Shown: one piece after another, positions 1-11,600 of the stretch
How positions within the stretch are numbered: the first letter of the stretch is position 1
Layout: each line of letters opens with the position of its first letter
Source of the DNA: Odontesthes bonariensis
Lineage: Eukaryota > Chordata > Actinopteri > Atheriniformes > Atherinopsidae
Reading direction: 5' to 3'
DNA: 64,000 nt
Assembly (NCBI RefSeq): GCF_027942865.1
Contig: NC_134528.1
Span: forward strand, 25,320,586-25,384,585
Program-made: the position numbers and the translations under genes
Notes under the pieces: model-generated
Database searches by the model: none
What the model saw: only the letters and a program-made list of their open reading frames with translations
What the model was told of the DNA's origin: nothing

Positions 1-787
1 GGGTTCCATCAGAGCTCTCAGCAAAGTTAATTTACAATTCTGTGAAGGCAGCATTAATGCAGAGATTTCAAACACGTCCAACATTCAGTTGCCTTGTAGT
101 TGATTAGCAGCTTAATATCATCACATGTATTAGCCAATCACAGTGTAGCTACAATTTGATGTTGGGCAGGTAGTGTGCTGTGGGTTTGTAAAATAATTTT
201 GGGTGAAATCAGCAGATTTCTGCAGCTGGTTAAAAGGTTAATGACAAACTGGTCTGAAACACTAAAAACAAAGCTCTTCCTGTGGGACATAGACATATTC
301 AAGTAAATAAAGAAACGTGTTCTCCAGCTAGCTGCTGAATTTGTTTACGTTGGAGAATTCCTGAACAAATAATTAACAGCTATACCACAAGAGTTTTGTA
401 TGAAAATACTGTAAATGGATACATTGGAGGAACCAACTCTTAAAATTGGTTTCATGTCAGCAGTAATGTAGTTTAACACCGAACCTAAACACAAAGACAA
501 GGCATGGTAAGATATAAATACCACATAATATCACATGTGACCTCAGTGTCTGCAATAGTAATTCAGTTTCATTACATTACCAGGTCTACTCCTGTTGCAA
601 ATGAGATGCAACACATTCCAGGCTGTCACATTTCAACTGTTGCTATGACACCATATCAGCCATAAGATCGATGGGAAGAGAATCCACCACCAAAGCCGTC
701 AGAGGCTATTTACATGTAAATTAGGGCTGTGTTAGGCAATTAGCCCCAAAATGGTGGCCGGGACAGATGGTGAGGCAGAGAGGCTCT
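1..787. other. Non-coding flank, no gene seen
   Basis: No exon-like reading frame with good splice sites is visible. The first 65 bases resemble the middle of the mariner-type relic at 17325-17790, sharing the stretch around 'tttacaattctgtga'. The rest is AT-rich and unrecognised. The missing last exons of OGFOD3 would be expected here or further left, and I could not find them. Confidence 0.5.
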
Positions 788-994
788 TTACCGATTCGAT
801 GTTTCCTGCCGTCGAGGGCCAGTGGACGAGGATATTAATGTCTGTCGAACCAGTATGAAATATCCGAAAACACAAAGGAAGAGGAGAAGCCAAAAAATAT
901 AAAAGGTCCAATACATGACAATCTTTTCCACTCGCTCCACTATCTCATTGAACTCTAGATGACTAGAGATCAATTTTGAGACCGATGATTCCAC
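788..994 (-). CDS. Possible exon of a small single-pass membrane protein
   Basis: An open frame of about 68 codons on the minus strand has a short N-terminal stretch, a strongly hydrophobic segment of about 20 residues (MYWTFYIFWLLLFLCVFGYF) and a polar tail rich in Ser, Arg and Gln. The first codon of the frame is GTG and an in-frame TAA lies two codons upstream, so the first possible Met start is the one opening the membrane segment, unless the frame is an internal exon. The frame ends at 'CGGTAAAGAG', which also reads as a good splice donor, so the true exon could continue further left. The upstream side abuts a MITE at 998. I do not recognise a family. It may be a real small gene inside the OGFOD3 3' region or a chance frame. 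Confidence 0.3.
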   Translation of the reverse strand: MESSVSKLISSHLEFNEIVERVEKIVMYWTFYIFWLLLFLCVFGYFILVRQTLISSSTGPRRQETSNR

Positions 995-997
995 AGT

Positions 998-1464
998 TTA
1001 AAGCGGCGCTATGCAACTTTCAGTAATACGGGGTTTGTTTACCATGCAATACACACCCCAAACCTGTAGGGGGAGCTCCGTAGAAAATAAGGCGACAGTC
1101 TAGCCAGACTGTCGTAAACCCACCAGAGGCAATTTACGGTTTATTTTTCAAGACACTGGCAGAGAGTTGGAGAGCCGTCGACAGCTAATGGAGAGGGGGT
1201 GTGTCTTATAAGGCTACCTGGCTCGGCACAGAGCCCTTTACGACCTGCCGTGAAGCAGTAGTTCTCGGCTCTCGTGTGTCGCGAGACTTCCAGAGGTAAA
1301 CAAAGCACGCGGCGCCACAGGCAAAGTTGCAAGCGCTGTTTCGGTCTAGGGCCACCAGATGGAGATGGAAATGTCACCGTTTTCATCAGAACGGGTCAGC
1401 CAAGCAATCTGATGATTGCCAAGCAATTTTATGACCATGAAAAAGTTGCATTGTGCCGCTTTAA
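998..1464. mobile_element. TTAA-flanked MITE
   Basis: Inverted ends AAAGCGGCGCTATGCAACTT (left) and their imperfect complement (right) are bounded by TTAA at 998-1001 and 1461-1464. An internal motif 'tgtagggggagctcc' is shared with the MITEs at 21709 and 49124, so this is a diverged relative. The TTAA target site points to the piggyBac or Kolobok superfamilies. No transposase is encoded. Confidence 0.75.
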
Positions 1465-1649
1465 GTAGTGATGCAATAAGTCACAGACATTTTTCCTGGT
1501 TTAAAAAAACCTCAACCTGTTATCTCAACCTTAGATCAACAGATGCCTTCTAATTATAGTCATTATATGATCAGGAACGACTATAATTAAAGCTGCCCTT
1601 TACGTATGAAGAATGTCCCGTGTATGGCATGAACAGGTTCATAAAGCCG

Positions 1650-2320
1650 GAGTTATAGTTGACGCGTCTGTCACGGCGGTGGCGGACCGTGACGTCAAAA
1701 AGATGTTTCAGGCATGGCGCTTCCCTTGAAAAGACGGCGCAGCGCGTTGTCGTGCACCAGTCGATTTTTGTAACTTGGCTGCGCTGAGAACAACGAACCG
1801 GATGGACCGATGTGAGACCGGCTCAGTCAGGAGGTGCGTTTGTACAGGCACCTGTCCGAAACTGCAGTGAAACAGCACAGGGAGCACGTAAACTCCCAAA
1901 ACTGGTGCACAGAGATTGGCAGAACTTTGGGGAAAGAGGGAGAGTTCTGTAAGAATGTGTGGAAGAAGCTACGGGACAGATACGTGAAGGCAAAGAAGAG
2001 GGCAGAGACTCTGTTGATGCCGGGGGCTTCAGACCTTCACCTCTATTAACTGAATTAAAAAATTAAAATGATCCGAATACTGCAGCAGTATCATTAATTA
2101 CAGTATTCTTGCTCTTGACAGAGGCATTGTTTTCTTCTCCACTTTCGTGGTTGTAGAGTAGCAGTAACCTTCACGTAGCAGCACCACCTCTGTGACGGAG
2201 AAAATTGCAACTACTGGCGCAACGACTTGCGCCACTATATGTAGCCGGCACGAAATCGTGACGTCATCAACACCGCTCGCGCTAGCAGACGCGGCAACCA
2301 TGCTAGAGCCTTAACACAAC
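1650..2320 (+). mobile_element. Harbinger-like relic with MADF/Myb-like fragment
   Basis: A frame at 1834-2049 on the plus strand reads like a MADF or Myb/SANT DNA-binding domain: a Trp, then an E-F-C followed by W-K-K-L-R-D-R-Y and a run of Lys/Arg. Such proteins accompany transposase in Harbinger elements and also occur in host genes. About 480 bases (roughly 1940-2315) recur in inverted orientation, very similar, at about 56870-57200, which shows it is a dispersed repeat. The ends are not defined. The frame is short and not a functional gene. Confidence 0.6.
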
Positions 2321-2559
2321 AAATGCGTATCCAACAGAAAAAGATGCTGCCTAAAGGGGAACTTACAGTCATGTGAAACAGAAAGTACAAGACAAAGTTT
2401 TTAGACATTTTAGAAATATAATCTAGTCCTTAATACGTCTTAAAAATTGACAAATACGACCTCAGATGAACAACACATGACAGATTACATACAGTATCAT
2501 ATCTAATATATATTCCATATTGAAAGACAGTGTCATTTATTTAACCTGAACGAGGCAAA

Positions 2560-4828
2560 ACACAGAAGAAGTGCATGAAAAACTACCATCATCCCAATAT
2601 TTAGTAGCTTCTAGAACCACCTTCAACTCAATCAAATTAAATAACTGTTTTCAGTATGATGACAAAAGTCTCTCATTGCTTTGGAGGCATTTTGATCAAC
2701 TTCTCTTTACAATGCTTCAGTTTCGCTTCAGTAGCATTGAGGTTTGTGGACATTTGTTTATAGCTCTCCAAAGGTCCCAAGTTTCAACCAAGCTTCATCT
2801 GTCAGACAGATGGTCTCGCGCTTTCCTCGAGAATACAGAGGAGTTAGTGGCTTATGGTTGTCCAGGTCCAGCCTTCCACCACCGTGCTTGACAGTTGGTA
2901 TGAGGTGTTTGAGCTGATATGCTGTGTTTGGTTTTCTCCAAACGTGCTGCTGTGCATTATGACAAAACATCTCAACTTTGGTCTCAAAGGACATTGGGCC
3001 TCATGCAACAACCGTTCATATGAACAGATTTGTTCTTAAGTCGTGCATACGAGTGATTTAAGAGAATTTGCACGTTCACCAATTTTTTTGTATTTTACGT
3101 TTTCTTTCAGGTACAAACAGAATTTACGAGTGATCCAGACCTGTCGTAGGAGTTTCGTAAAACAGTCCGCTGTTATTCGAATCAAGTTTGCTTGACTAAT
3201 GGATTGTACATTTAATTACTTTGAAGCAAACATAAATAAATATATACATTATACCCCATAATGATGCTGACATTATTCTGTTTGACTTAAATTATGCACG
3301 AATCGAAGGTTAATTTGACTCTGAATATAACAAGGTCAATAGGAAGCGTAACCAGCGGCTGACTTGTTCCTTTTGATGCCTTAGCGCTTCAGGCTCTTGG
3401 AAGAGACCGTGTAGATATCCTTGTGGAGACAGATGAATGGCTTACATGGCGAATTAGATTGCCAAGGACTGTGCTGCTGCAAATATGCAGCTTGCTAGAG
3501 CTACAACTCCAGAGAGAAACACGCCGATCAAACCCAATTCCACCCAGCAATAGACTGCACACATATACGCGTCAAAGCACCCGTGCTGTTGTGGAGCGCA
3601 CTATTGGTGAGCTGAAGGCCAGGTGGGTGTGTCTCGATACAGCGGGGGGCAAACTGCTCTATAGCCCAGAGAAATCTGGTATGCTGCGTTTTGCACAATA
3701 TTGCCATGAACGAGAGTCTCCCACTACCTGAACCATCCCAGGCAAACAAGAAGGTGTGGTGCCAGAAGACCCCACTCATGGACCACCCCATCAAAGTGCC
3801 ATCATGAGGCAACAACTGATTGCACAGCTTTAGTTGCAGTCATCGAGCGCATTTTTAAGCCATTTTCATATCAAACCATTTCTTCTTTATTTCTGTGACA
3901 TTGCGAACTACATGTGACACGGAATGAACAGCACTCGTAATAACTTCCCATTTCTTGGCTTTAGCAGGTCCCGTAATTCCACTGCTGGCGTGCTAAAAAT
4001 GACAGATTTTCCTTTTTGGATCTCTGAAAGCAGAACTTCAATCTTAGAGCCCGTAAAGTTGTTATTTTTGCACCTTAATGCCATTTTCATGACTCAACAC
4101 GTCCTGGTACAGGAGAGAGGAAGCGTAGCCTTATATGGTATCATTTTGGGCGTGGAGTATGAAAATTTACTATCCTCGCGCACGTGCACTTAAATACGCA
4201 CGGGTGGCATTCATCATTTACGCAGGTGATTTACACATTTTTTCCGAAGTTAAGAGTGTTTGTTGAATCTGACGTTGCGTGTTCGTCCGAGACCTTGGTA
4301 CAAAAAAAGTAAGAGAAATTTAGAATAAAAATACGAAAATGTTCTTGCATGAGACCCATTGTTCCAGAAGTCTTGTAGTTTATTCAGATGCAGCTTTACA
4401 AACCTAAGCTGTGCTGCCATGCTCTTTTTAGAGAGAAGAGGCTTTCTCCTGCAACCCTTCCAAACAAGCCATACTTTTTCTAACTGTACTGTCATGAACT
4501 TTAACATGCTAACTGAGGCCCATAGAGTCCAAGATGTAGCTCTTGGGTTTTTTACAGTTTCTCTGAGCATTACACAGTCTGACCTTGGGATGAACTTCCT
4601 GGGAAGATTGACAGCTCTGATGAAAGTTTTCCACTTGTGAATAATCCTTTTTTCACAGGCCATTGTTGTTGTCTCTCCTCTTTGGAATTGTAACAACACA
4701 CACACACCTAAATGCTCTTAACAGCTAAGTAACTTCTAGTTTGAAAGAGGCGCTCACGCTTGCCAATGGTCAGTTAATTAAGTGCATTCATTTAGCAGAA
4801 CCTGGCTGCTACTGACCCTTTTCTTTTT

Positions 4829-4850
<22 letters not shown>
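2560..4850 (-). pseudogene. Tc1-type transposase relic, split by a nested element
   Basis: Minus-strand fragments match a Tc1 transposase. At 4362-4660 are the helix-turn-helix part (R-K-I-I-H-K-W-K-like), 'NPRATS' and 'RRKPLLSKK'. At 2770-2990 are 'TKVEMF', 'WRKPNTAYQ' and 'TVKHGGG'. Frameshifts and stops interrupt it. The two halves are separated by a 1.36 kb Harbinger insertion at 2996-4357, and removing that insertion rejoins the transposase order (N-terminal half at higher coordinates). Catalytic Asp/Glu residues beyond the TKVEMF region are lost. The outer terminal repeats were not located. Confidence 0.85.
2996..4357 (+). mobile_element. Non-autonomous Harbinger element inside the Tc1 relic
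   Basis: The ends GGGCCTCATGC and GCATGAGACCC are inverted repeats, and the trinucleotide ATT flanks both (2993-2995 and 4358-4360). The interior at 3370-3720 retains plus-strand pieces of a Harbinger (HARBI1-like) transposase: 'TDEWLTWRIRLPRTVLLQI', 'RETRRSNPIP' and the nuclease C-terminal motif 'AVVERTIGELKARW'. The central catalytic part is deleted. This is a 1362 bp internal-deletion derivative. Confidence 0.85.

Positions 4851-4878
<28 letters not shown>
4832..4878. repeat. (AT)n microsatellite
   Basis: An uninterrupted alternating AT tract of about 47 bases, followed by an A-rich stretch. Confidence 0.95.
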
Positions 4879-4879
<1 letters not shown>

Positions 4880-4884
<5 letters not shown>

Positions 4885-5648
4885 AATGTAAAATCTTTTA
4901 ATGACTTTTTCACCTGATAATCTTTAAAGACTATTAAAGAATAACCACAGCAATGTATGAAAAACTGGATGGATACCTCTAAACTGACTGTAACAATGCA
5001 CGTAAGAGAAACGAAAAGGATTAGCTGGACACAAGGTTTACATGTACCTTGTAGTCACATTGTGGGGTTATAATTTGCTCAACTGTCTTGGCATTTATTT
5101 TCTCCCACAAATATTAATGTTGCATGATGTGTAACACTCTTTTGACTGGCATTGTGATTTTCAGCTGACAGTCTCCCCTTGAAAGCCTTTGAGGTGTTGC
5201 ATGCCTCAGTACAAACACAAAGTGGCGGAAACCATCCAACGAACAAAGACCGTAGGCTTTAATGCTCAATCCCGATTTGTTTGTTAGCCTGTTCACATTA
5301 CTCTTTTTAACGTGGCCAAAACCAGATTTAAATATGAATGGCTCTCCATACTGAACCGAGAGCATGCGCTAAAAAACAACAAAAAAGTCACAAAATACAG
5401 GAATTATCCCCCCAAATGTTTATTCAGTGAGATTAAATCAGGATAAGACTAACTGATGAGAAAAGCTTCCATCTGACTCCTGCCCTTTAGGATGCTTTAA
5501 TCATTTCTTTTGTATACATTCTACAAGTCCTGGAGTCATATCTATGAACAATCTGCTCAGAGAGGTCATCATCATCCAAAACGCAATAATAAATCTGTGC
5601 TTTGTTATCTGAAGTCAAACAAGTCGTGGCGCCATTTCTGTCCGTTAC
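4880..5648. other. OGFOD3 3' intron/flank, nothing recognised
   Basis: No exon, RNA gene or clear repeat. I searched the complement for the next OGFOD3 exon (which should begin near V-T-Y-G-S-F and end near T-V-E-P-R) and did not find it. Confidence 0.5.
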
Positions 5649-8600
5649 CTTATCGATGTGTGGGTGCCAGTACTCATCGTGTTGCGTCTTGGCTGCTGTG
5701 CTGTTGATTCTGGAGAAGAAGGTGGGCTTGGTGAGGTACATCAGAGTTGGGTCCAAACCAAACATCTCAGCGACTACTGCCTGGATCCTCTCTCGAACAT
5801 CTCTGACCATGAAAAAAAATGAATGAAATAATAAAATAATCAACACAGGGAGTCGAGTTGAAAGCTGACTTCATTCTTTCCAGCAGCATGATTTATGACT
5901 CTTAGGCACCATAATTGTCAAAGCAACAATTTCAATATCACAATATCCTTACTGGGTCTTAGCAGCTAAGGATTTAGATGTTTATAGAGGTGAAACTATG
6001 GAGCTAAATCAGTTTCAATATTCACAAATGCGCAGGATAAGATTCACAAATGCGTAGGGCGATTCACAAATGTGCAGGTCGATTCACAAATGCGTAGGGC
6101 GATTTACAAATGCGCAGAACAAGATTCACAAATGTATTTCTGATGCACACACAAATATAACTTGATTTACAAACTGCTTCTGGTCTGTGTACTTCACTGC
6201 ATTTGTGTGTGGATTTTGAGACTCCCCTGACTTGCGTCAACCCACAAATGTCTTCTTTTTTTTTTTAAACACGGTATGATCTGCAACCAATCAGATATCG
6301 TTCTTGTTTCAGCCAATCATAAGAACGCACCCAACGTAGGATACCATTTAACTCATAAGCCAATCACATTAAGCCATTCAAACTGCGCTATATGATGTGC
6401 ATTTTTCCTCTGCGTTGTGTTGTGAGGGAATGAAAAACAGGGACTCGGATCCAATTCAACAGTTTTACTGTCAACAGAAATAGAAACTGAGCTCCGTGTG
6501 TGGGTGTGCGGCTCAACATCATACACTCCGGTCAGCAGAAATGGCAATGACCGAAGCATGCATGTCCGCCCTACAGGATGTTCTCGCACGCACACGTTCA
6601 CACTACTACGTTATCAACAGGCAGAGAAGAAGGACAACCCAATAAAGAATAATATAGGTGGGGTGTTTTGGTAAAATGAATACTATAACGTTTTTTCTTT
6701 TAGTTTTTCTTTTTAACAAACTGCTACATATGCATGTGAATTTCAGTCAGTTCAACATGTCTTCCAGCAACGACAGTGTGAAACATCTCATTTAACATGT
6801 TTGGCTACTTAATCCCCTTGTTATGAGAAGTTGTTTAGTTATTAATCTTAATCGCTTTAATTGTGCAACTATCAATACAAGCCAGCCAGCTAAACGAGTG
6901 AGCTACGCTGGTGCTTCTGATTGGTTGCAGATCATTCCGTGTTAAAAAAAAAAAAGACATTTGTGGGTTGACGCAAGTCAGGGGAGAGGCACCTGGCTGC
7001 AGACCTCCACTGTCAGGCCCGGAAGTGAGGACCTTTTTGGGGGGATGGGGAGGACATTTTGGGAGGGTCTTTTTACCTGCCGTTTAAATTCGAGAGAGAC
7101 CGGCGAGAGCGCATATGTACGAAAAGAAAAAGGAAAGTGAGCTCATTTTACGAGTAGTGGTGAGTTTCTGATTTTTATTATCCATAGAAAGTACATGCAT
7201 GTTTTCTTGTGTTCTTCATCAATATAGATGCCGTTTTAGTAGTCAGAAGTCATTAATGACGCAAATTACCGAATGTTACATGTCAATTTGGGTTATCGTT
7301 TTGAAGCTAAATTAGATGACTTTTTTTTTTTTTTACCTCTTCTCCTGTCCAGCATTATGGCAGCAGAATTGTAATCTGAATACCGTTTATGCCAAACACA
7401 TTTGCTATGCCAAGGGAAGCTTAATGAATGTAAAGCTCCCCTTTATGCCCATCAACTCCTTATCTATCTATTTATTCATTTTTGTTACAATATTTAACAT
7501 GTGATAGTGCCGAACCGGACCGGGGGACAGAGAGAGAGGGAGATCGAAGAGAGGGCCCCCAGACCCAGGCCACCAACAGCCCCCAAGGAGCACAGAACCC
7601 AGGAAGCCCACCATAGGGACAACCACGCATCCCCCCAGAAGACAGCAGAGGAAGCCCCCGGACAGAGCCTCCACAAGCATAGGGCAGAGGCCCCCCAGCG
7701 ACCAGAGGTGGCATCCTACCAGCCCCGCCAGGCCCCCGCCACCCAGACATGGGCTGCGCGCCTCAAATTAGATGATTTGTGATGCTAACCAATGGTGGTT
7801 GGCATCAACACCTAAGGATTGTTAACTTTTTAGTGCATTACGTAAAGTAGCTTTGCATATTTGTTTGAATGTAACGTTATGAAACTTTTTTGTAAACTCT
7901 CCGTGCATTAGTTGGGCATGGTCACAAAGTTACAAAACAAAAAATTGGCTTGATCAAGGGACCAGCCCAGCAGGAGTTACAGGTTGGGTCCAGACATGCA
8001 CTACTTGGCTTCAAGTTTTCTATGTCATGTCAGGATGTATTTTCTTCATCATAACATAACGTATTAAATTACTTAAGTGTCTTTTTTTTATATCTGCTTT
8101 CACTTAAGTTAGCACAACATTCTGCAGTCAGGTCCACAGCCCCGAGTCCCAAACACCTCTTTAAACCAACCAAACCAGGCAGAGTTTGGCAGCATTTGGA
8201 GGTCCACATCAAAAACGCCATTACATTTGAAGGTAATGCCATTGCATTTTAGATTAAAGATATACGTGCACACACACGCACACACACACAAAAATGTGTA
8301 TCCTTATGTATGTTCATGTGACTTGTTTGTCATTGTCTAACATAAACATTGTCTTGACTTGCTCTTAGATAAGATCTGCCGCTGCAATTTGACTTGCAGG
8401 AATGGGGAACATTATCATTGTCCCCTTTGTGACAACTGTCATTAGAAGGACAGACATGGAAGCGCATGTAAAGTCTTGTTCCATACAACAAACATCCACC
8501 TCAGCTGCTGCCCAGTCCAATCTGAGTCAGGATTCATCCTTCCTCTCGCTGCAACCAAGTCCATCTGCATCCCCATCTCCAGACCTTATTGTGCAACAAT

Positions 8601-11600
8601 CATTTCAAACATCTTCTATCATCCACTCCTCAGCAGACACACAATTGTCATCGTCATCTTCTTTGATTTCCTCTTGTTGAAACTGAAAAAAGTTGAATGT
8701 CTTCTCTGTTCACTAACTTTGCCATCTGAAAAACTGTTTGGCCAAACATATGCAGAGGAAGCACCCAAAAAAAACCACTGCACACACATCCGTTCTTTAC
8801 AATAATGCACAGATATAGCCACAGAAGACTGCGTCAGAAGATATGTTACCAGAAATGGTGCACTTAAAAGTTTTTTGGTGATTCAAAAAAGTCAACCTGC
8901 CTTAAAAGGCAAAAATATGCACAGGCAGCACATGTCCCTCTCTGTGTTGATGTATCATTTGTGGAAAGCTCAAAGCACTTCTGTTTTTCCGTCCATGAGC
9001 CAACTTTGCACTATTACAGTCGCCTTTGGGAGGATATTTGTAACATACAATTCCTCAGCAAACACATGGCATTGCCCTTGTGCCAAACCAAGGATGTCAT
9101 GTGTCCACAAAAACATCGGCAAATGGCATTTATTTCAAACGAACCGGGATGTGTTCAGAACAGAAGAAACCATCTGGAGCGATCCTGGAGCCATTCAAAT
9201 TCATATTTCACAACATTGACAACATGTTGAGATTTTGTGAAGAAGTAGTAGACAAAAACAAAAAAAATTTGGCCTATTGTGAATGTCTCACTGAGTAAAG
9301 GTCTACAGAACATTTGATCATGTTGTGACTTGGTGTCTTTTTTATGTTTTCTCATTGATCACTTATGAATTTGACTTGGATTATACTGTACAGTAGATAT
9401 CAAGAGTTAGGGTAGTACTTAGTGGTACTAATGTGTTCCAGCAGCACATCAACATAATTAGCATAGACATAGAACCAAACATGAAATTTATGGTGGTTAA
9501 GAATAAATTTACAGAAAAAAAAGAAAAAAGACAGAAAAACTAATTGAAACAAATGCATAGAAAAAGAGCAGTCCAATAAAGTCAAAATTAAATGATAATG
9601 AAACAGCAGTGATGTACTCTATAGTACACAATAAAATGTATAGGCCTATGGCATCTTATGAGATGTTGGCTTATGAATATGAGTAATAGCTTAAGAGAAA
9701 ATGTGTGCACTGACCAAACAAAAGTTTACTATACAAATAAAAACAATGTATACAATAGACTGGGAATTGATAGATTTTATGTCATACTGTTTACTAATTA
9801 ATTCATTTGTGAGGAAAACTATTCAACCGGAAGTGCATTCGCGATTTTATTTTGAAATGTATCCCTTGCATTTCCGGGCCTTACAGTGGAGGTCTGCAGT
9901 TTTATTTTGAAATGTATGCCGTGCATTTCCGGGCCTGACAGTGGAGGTAGGGACCTGACAGTGGAGGTCTGCAGTTTTATTTTGAAATGTGTCCCGTGCA
10001 TTTCCGGGCCTGACAGTGGAGGTTAGGGACCTGACAGTGGAGGTCTGCAGCCAGGACCTCTTGAGTCAGGGGAGTCTCAAAATCCACACACAAATGCAGC
10101 GAAGTCCACAGACCAGAAGAAGTTTGTAAATCAAGTTATGTCCTGCGCATTTGTAAATCTTGTCCTGCGCATTTGTAAATCGTCTTGCGCATTTGTAAAT
10201 CGTCTTGCGCATTTGTGAATCTTATCCTGCGTATTTGTGAATCTTATCCTGCGCATTTGTGGATATTGAAACTGATTTATCAGGCCCCTCTATTGTGGAA
10301 TAAGCTGCCAGTAAATGTCCGGGAAGCAGACACCCTTTCCACTTTTAAGACCAGGCTTAAAACTTTCCTTTTTGATAAAGCTTATAGTTAGGGATGGCTC
10401 AGGTGATCCTGAAACATCCCATAGTTAAGCTGCTATAGGCCTAGACTGCTGGGGGGCCTCATCTGACACACCTTTCCTCACTTTACTCTCTTTATGTATA
10501 TGTGATATTATTATGGTCATTAACTCGTGTTTCCCTGTTCCAACAGATATCCTTTGAATGGTGTTACAGTGCCGCCGTCGCGGTGGCCCCCCCCCCTCCC
10601 CTTTTCTGTCTTCTCAAACCCCAGCTGGTTGAGGCGGATGGCCACCCTTCCTGAGTCTGGTTCTGCCAGAGGTTTCTTCCTGTTAAAAGGGAGTCGTTTC
10701 TCTCCACAGTTGCCTCAGGCACGCTCAGGCCGGGAGATTGGACCGAAAAACAAAAAGTTTTCAGTGCAATCTGTTGGTTTTCTTAGCTAGGAAATTGTTT
10801 TTGAATTGGCTCTATATGAACGAATTGGATTATTTTATGAATTATGATTATTATTAATTAATTGAATTCCAATTGGCTTGAATTGGACTTACTATCTAAG
10901 TGCCTTGAGATGACATTTGTTGTATTTGGCGCTATATAAATAAAAATGAATTGAATTGAATTTAGCTCCATATGAAACTGCAATTAGAAAACAGTTTGTG
11001 ACAAGATCCAATATCTGTTCAATACGCATTGTCGATGTTTGTGCTTTGATTAATAATCTTAGTGGTATAAACAACAAATAAGTGAAAATAGATACAGTAA
11101 AATACACTGATACCTTTCTAATCTTAATTGTAAAAATTGCCATTATATGAACACAATTATTATGAACTGGATCAGAATGAATTTGATACAATAGGATTAT
11201 AAATAGTTGGACTAAGATGGACTGTACTGCACCTGAGATGACAATATAAGCCTATGGAATTAAAGTAAATAAGAGAGAACATTACTAAATTTATCTTAAA
11301 AAAATGTCCCCTTAAAACAAATGAACAAACAGAAAAAAATAATGTCCAATAAAAGGCATAGCTGATTTTCAATTAAAGCATCTCGGTCACCTGTACAGCT
11401 TGAAATCCTCTGCTGTGAACACATCACTGATCTGATCTCCAAAATACCTGCAGACACATCCTCCCACCACACAATGAGACACACACACACACACGCACAC
11501 ACACACACACTCAAAGCAAAGAGGGAAAAAGAGAGCAGAGAGGGGCTCTGTTAGCATAAATCTCAGTGTGCACCACTAGCCAGATGCTACCAATGCATTC

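Larger units (their letters stand above)
6005..10279. mobile_element. Large composite DNA element with inverted subterminal repeat arrays
   Basis: The ends are inverted: left 'TAAATCAGTTTCAATATTC', right 'GATATTGAAACTGATTTA'. Inside each end lie about six copies of a 17-25 bp unit, CACAAATGCGCAGGAtaagatt, in opposite orientation (6026-6140 and 10140-10262), followed by an inverted segment with 'GGATTTTGAGACTCCCCTGA'. A further inverted copy of the 6220-6300 part lies at 6913-6990, so the left end has been rearranged. The interior has a Cys-rich coding relic at 8373-9297 and a tandem repeat at 9843-10050. I cannot assign a superfamily. Located in OGFOD3 intron 6. Confidence 0.7.

Noticed and set aside
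7501..7782. Proline-rich protein gene
   Set aside because: Open in several frames because of base composition, no splice or conservation support, and inside a transposon.
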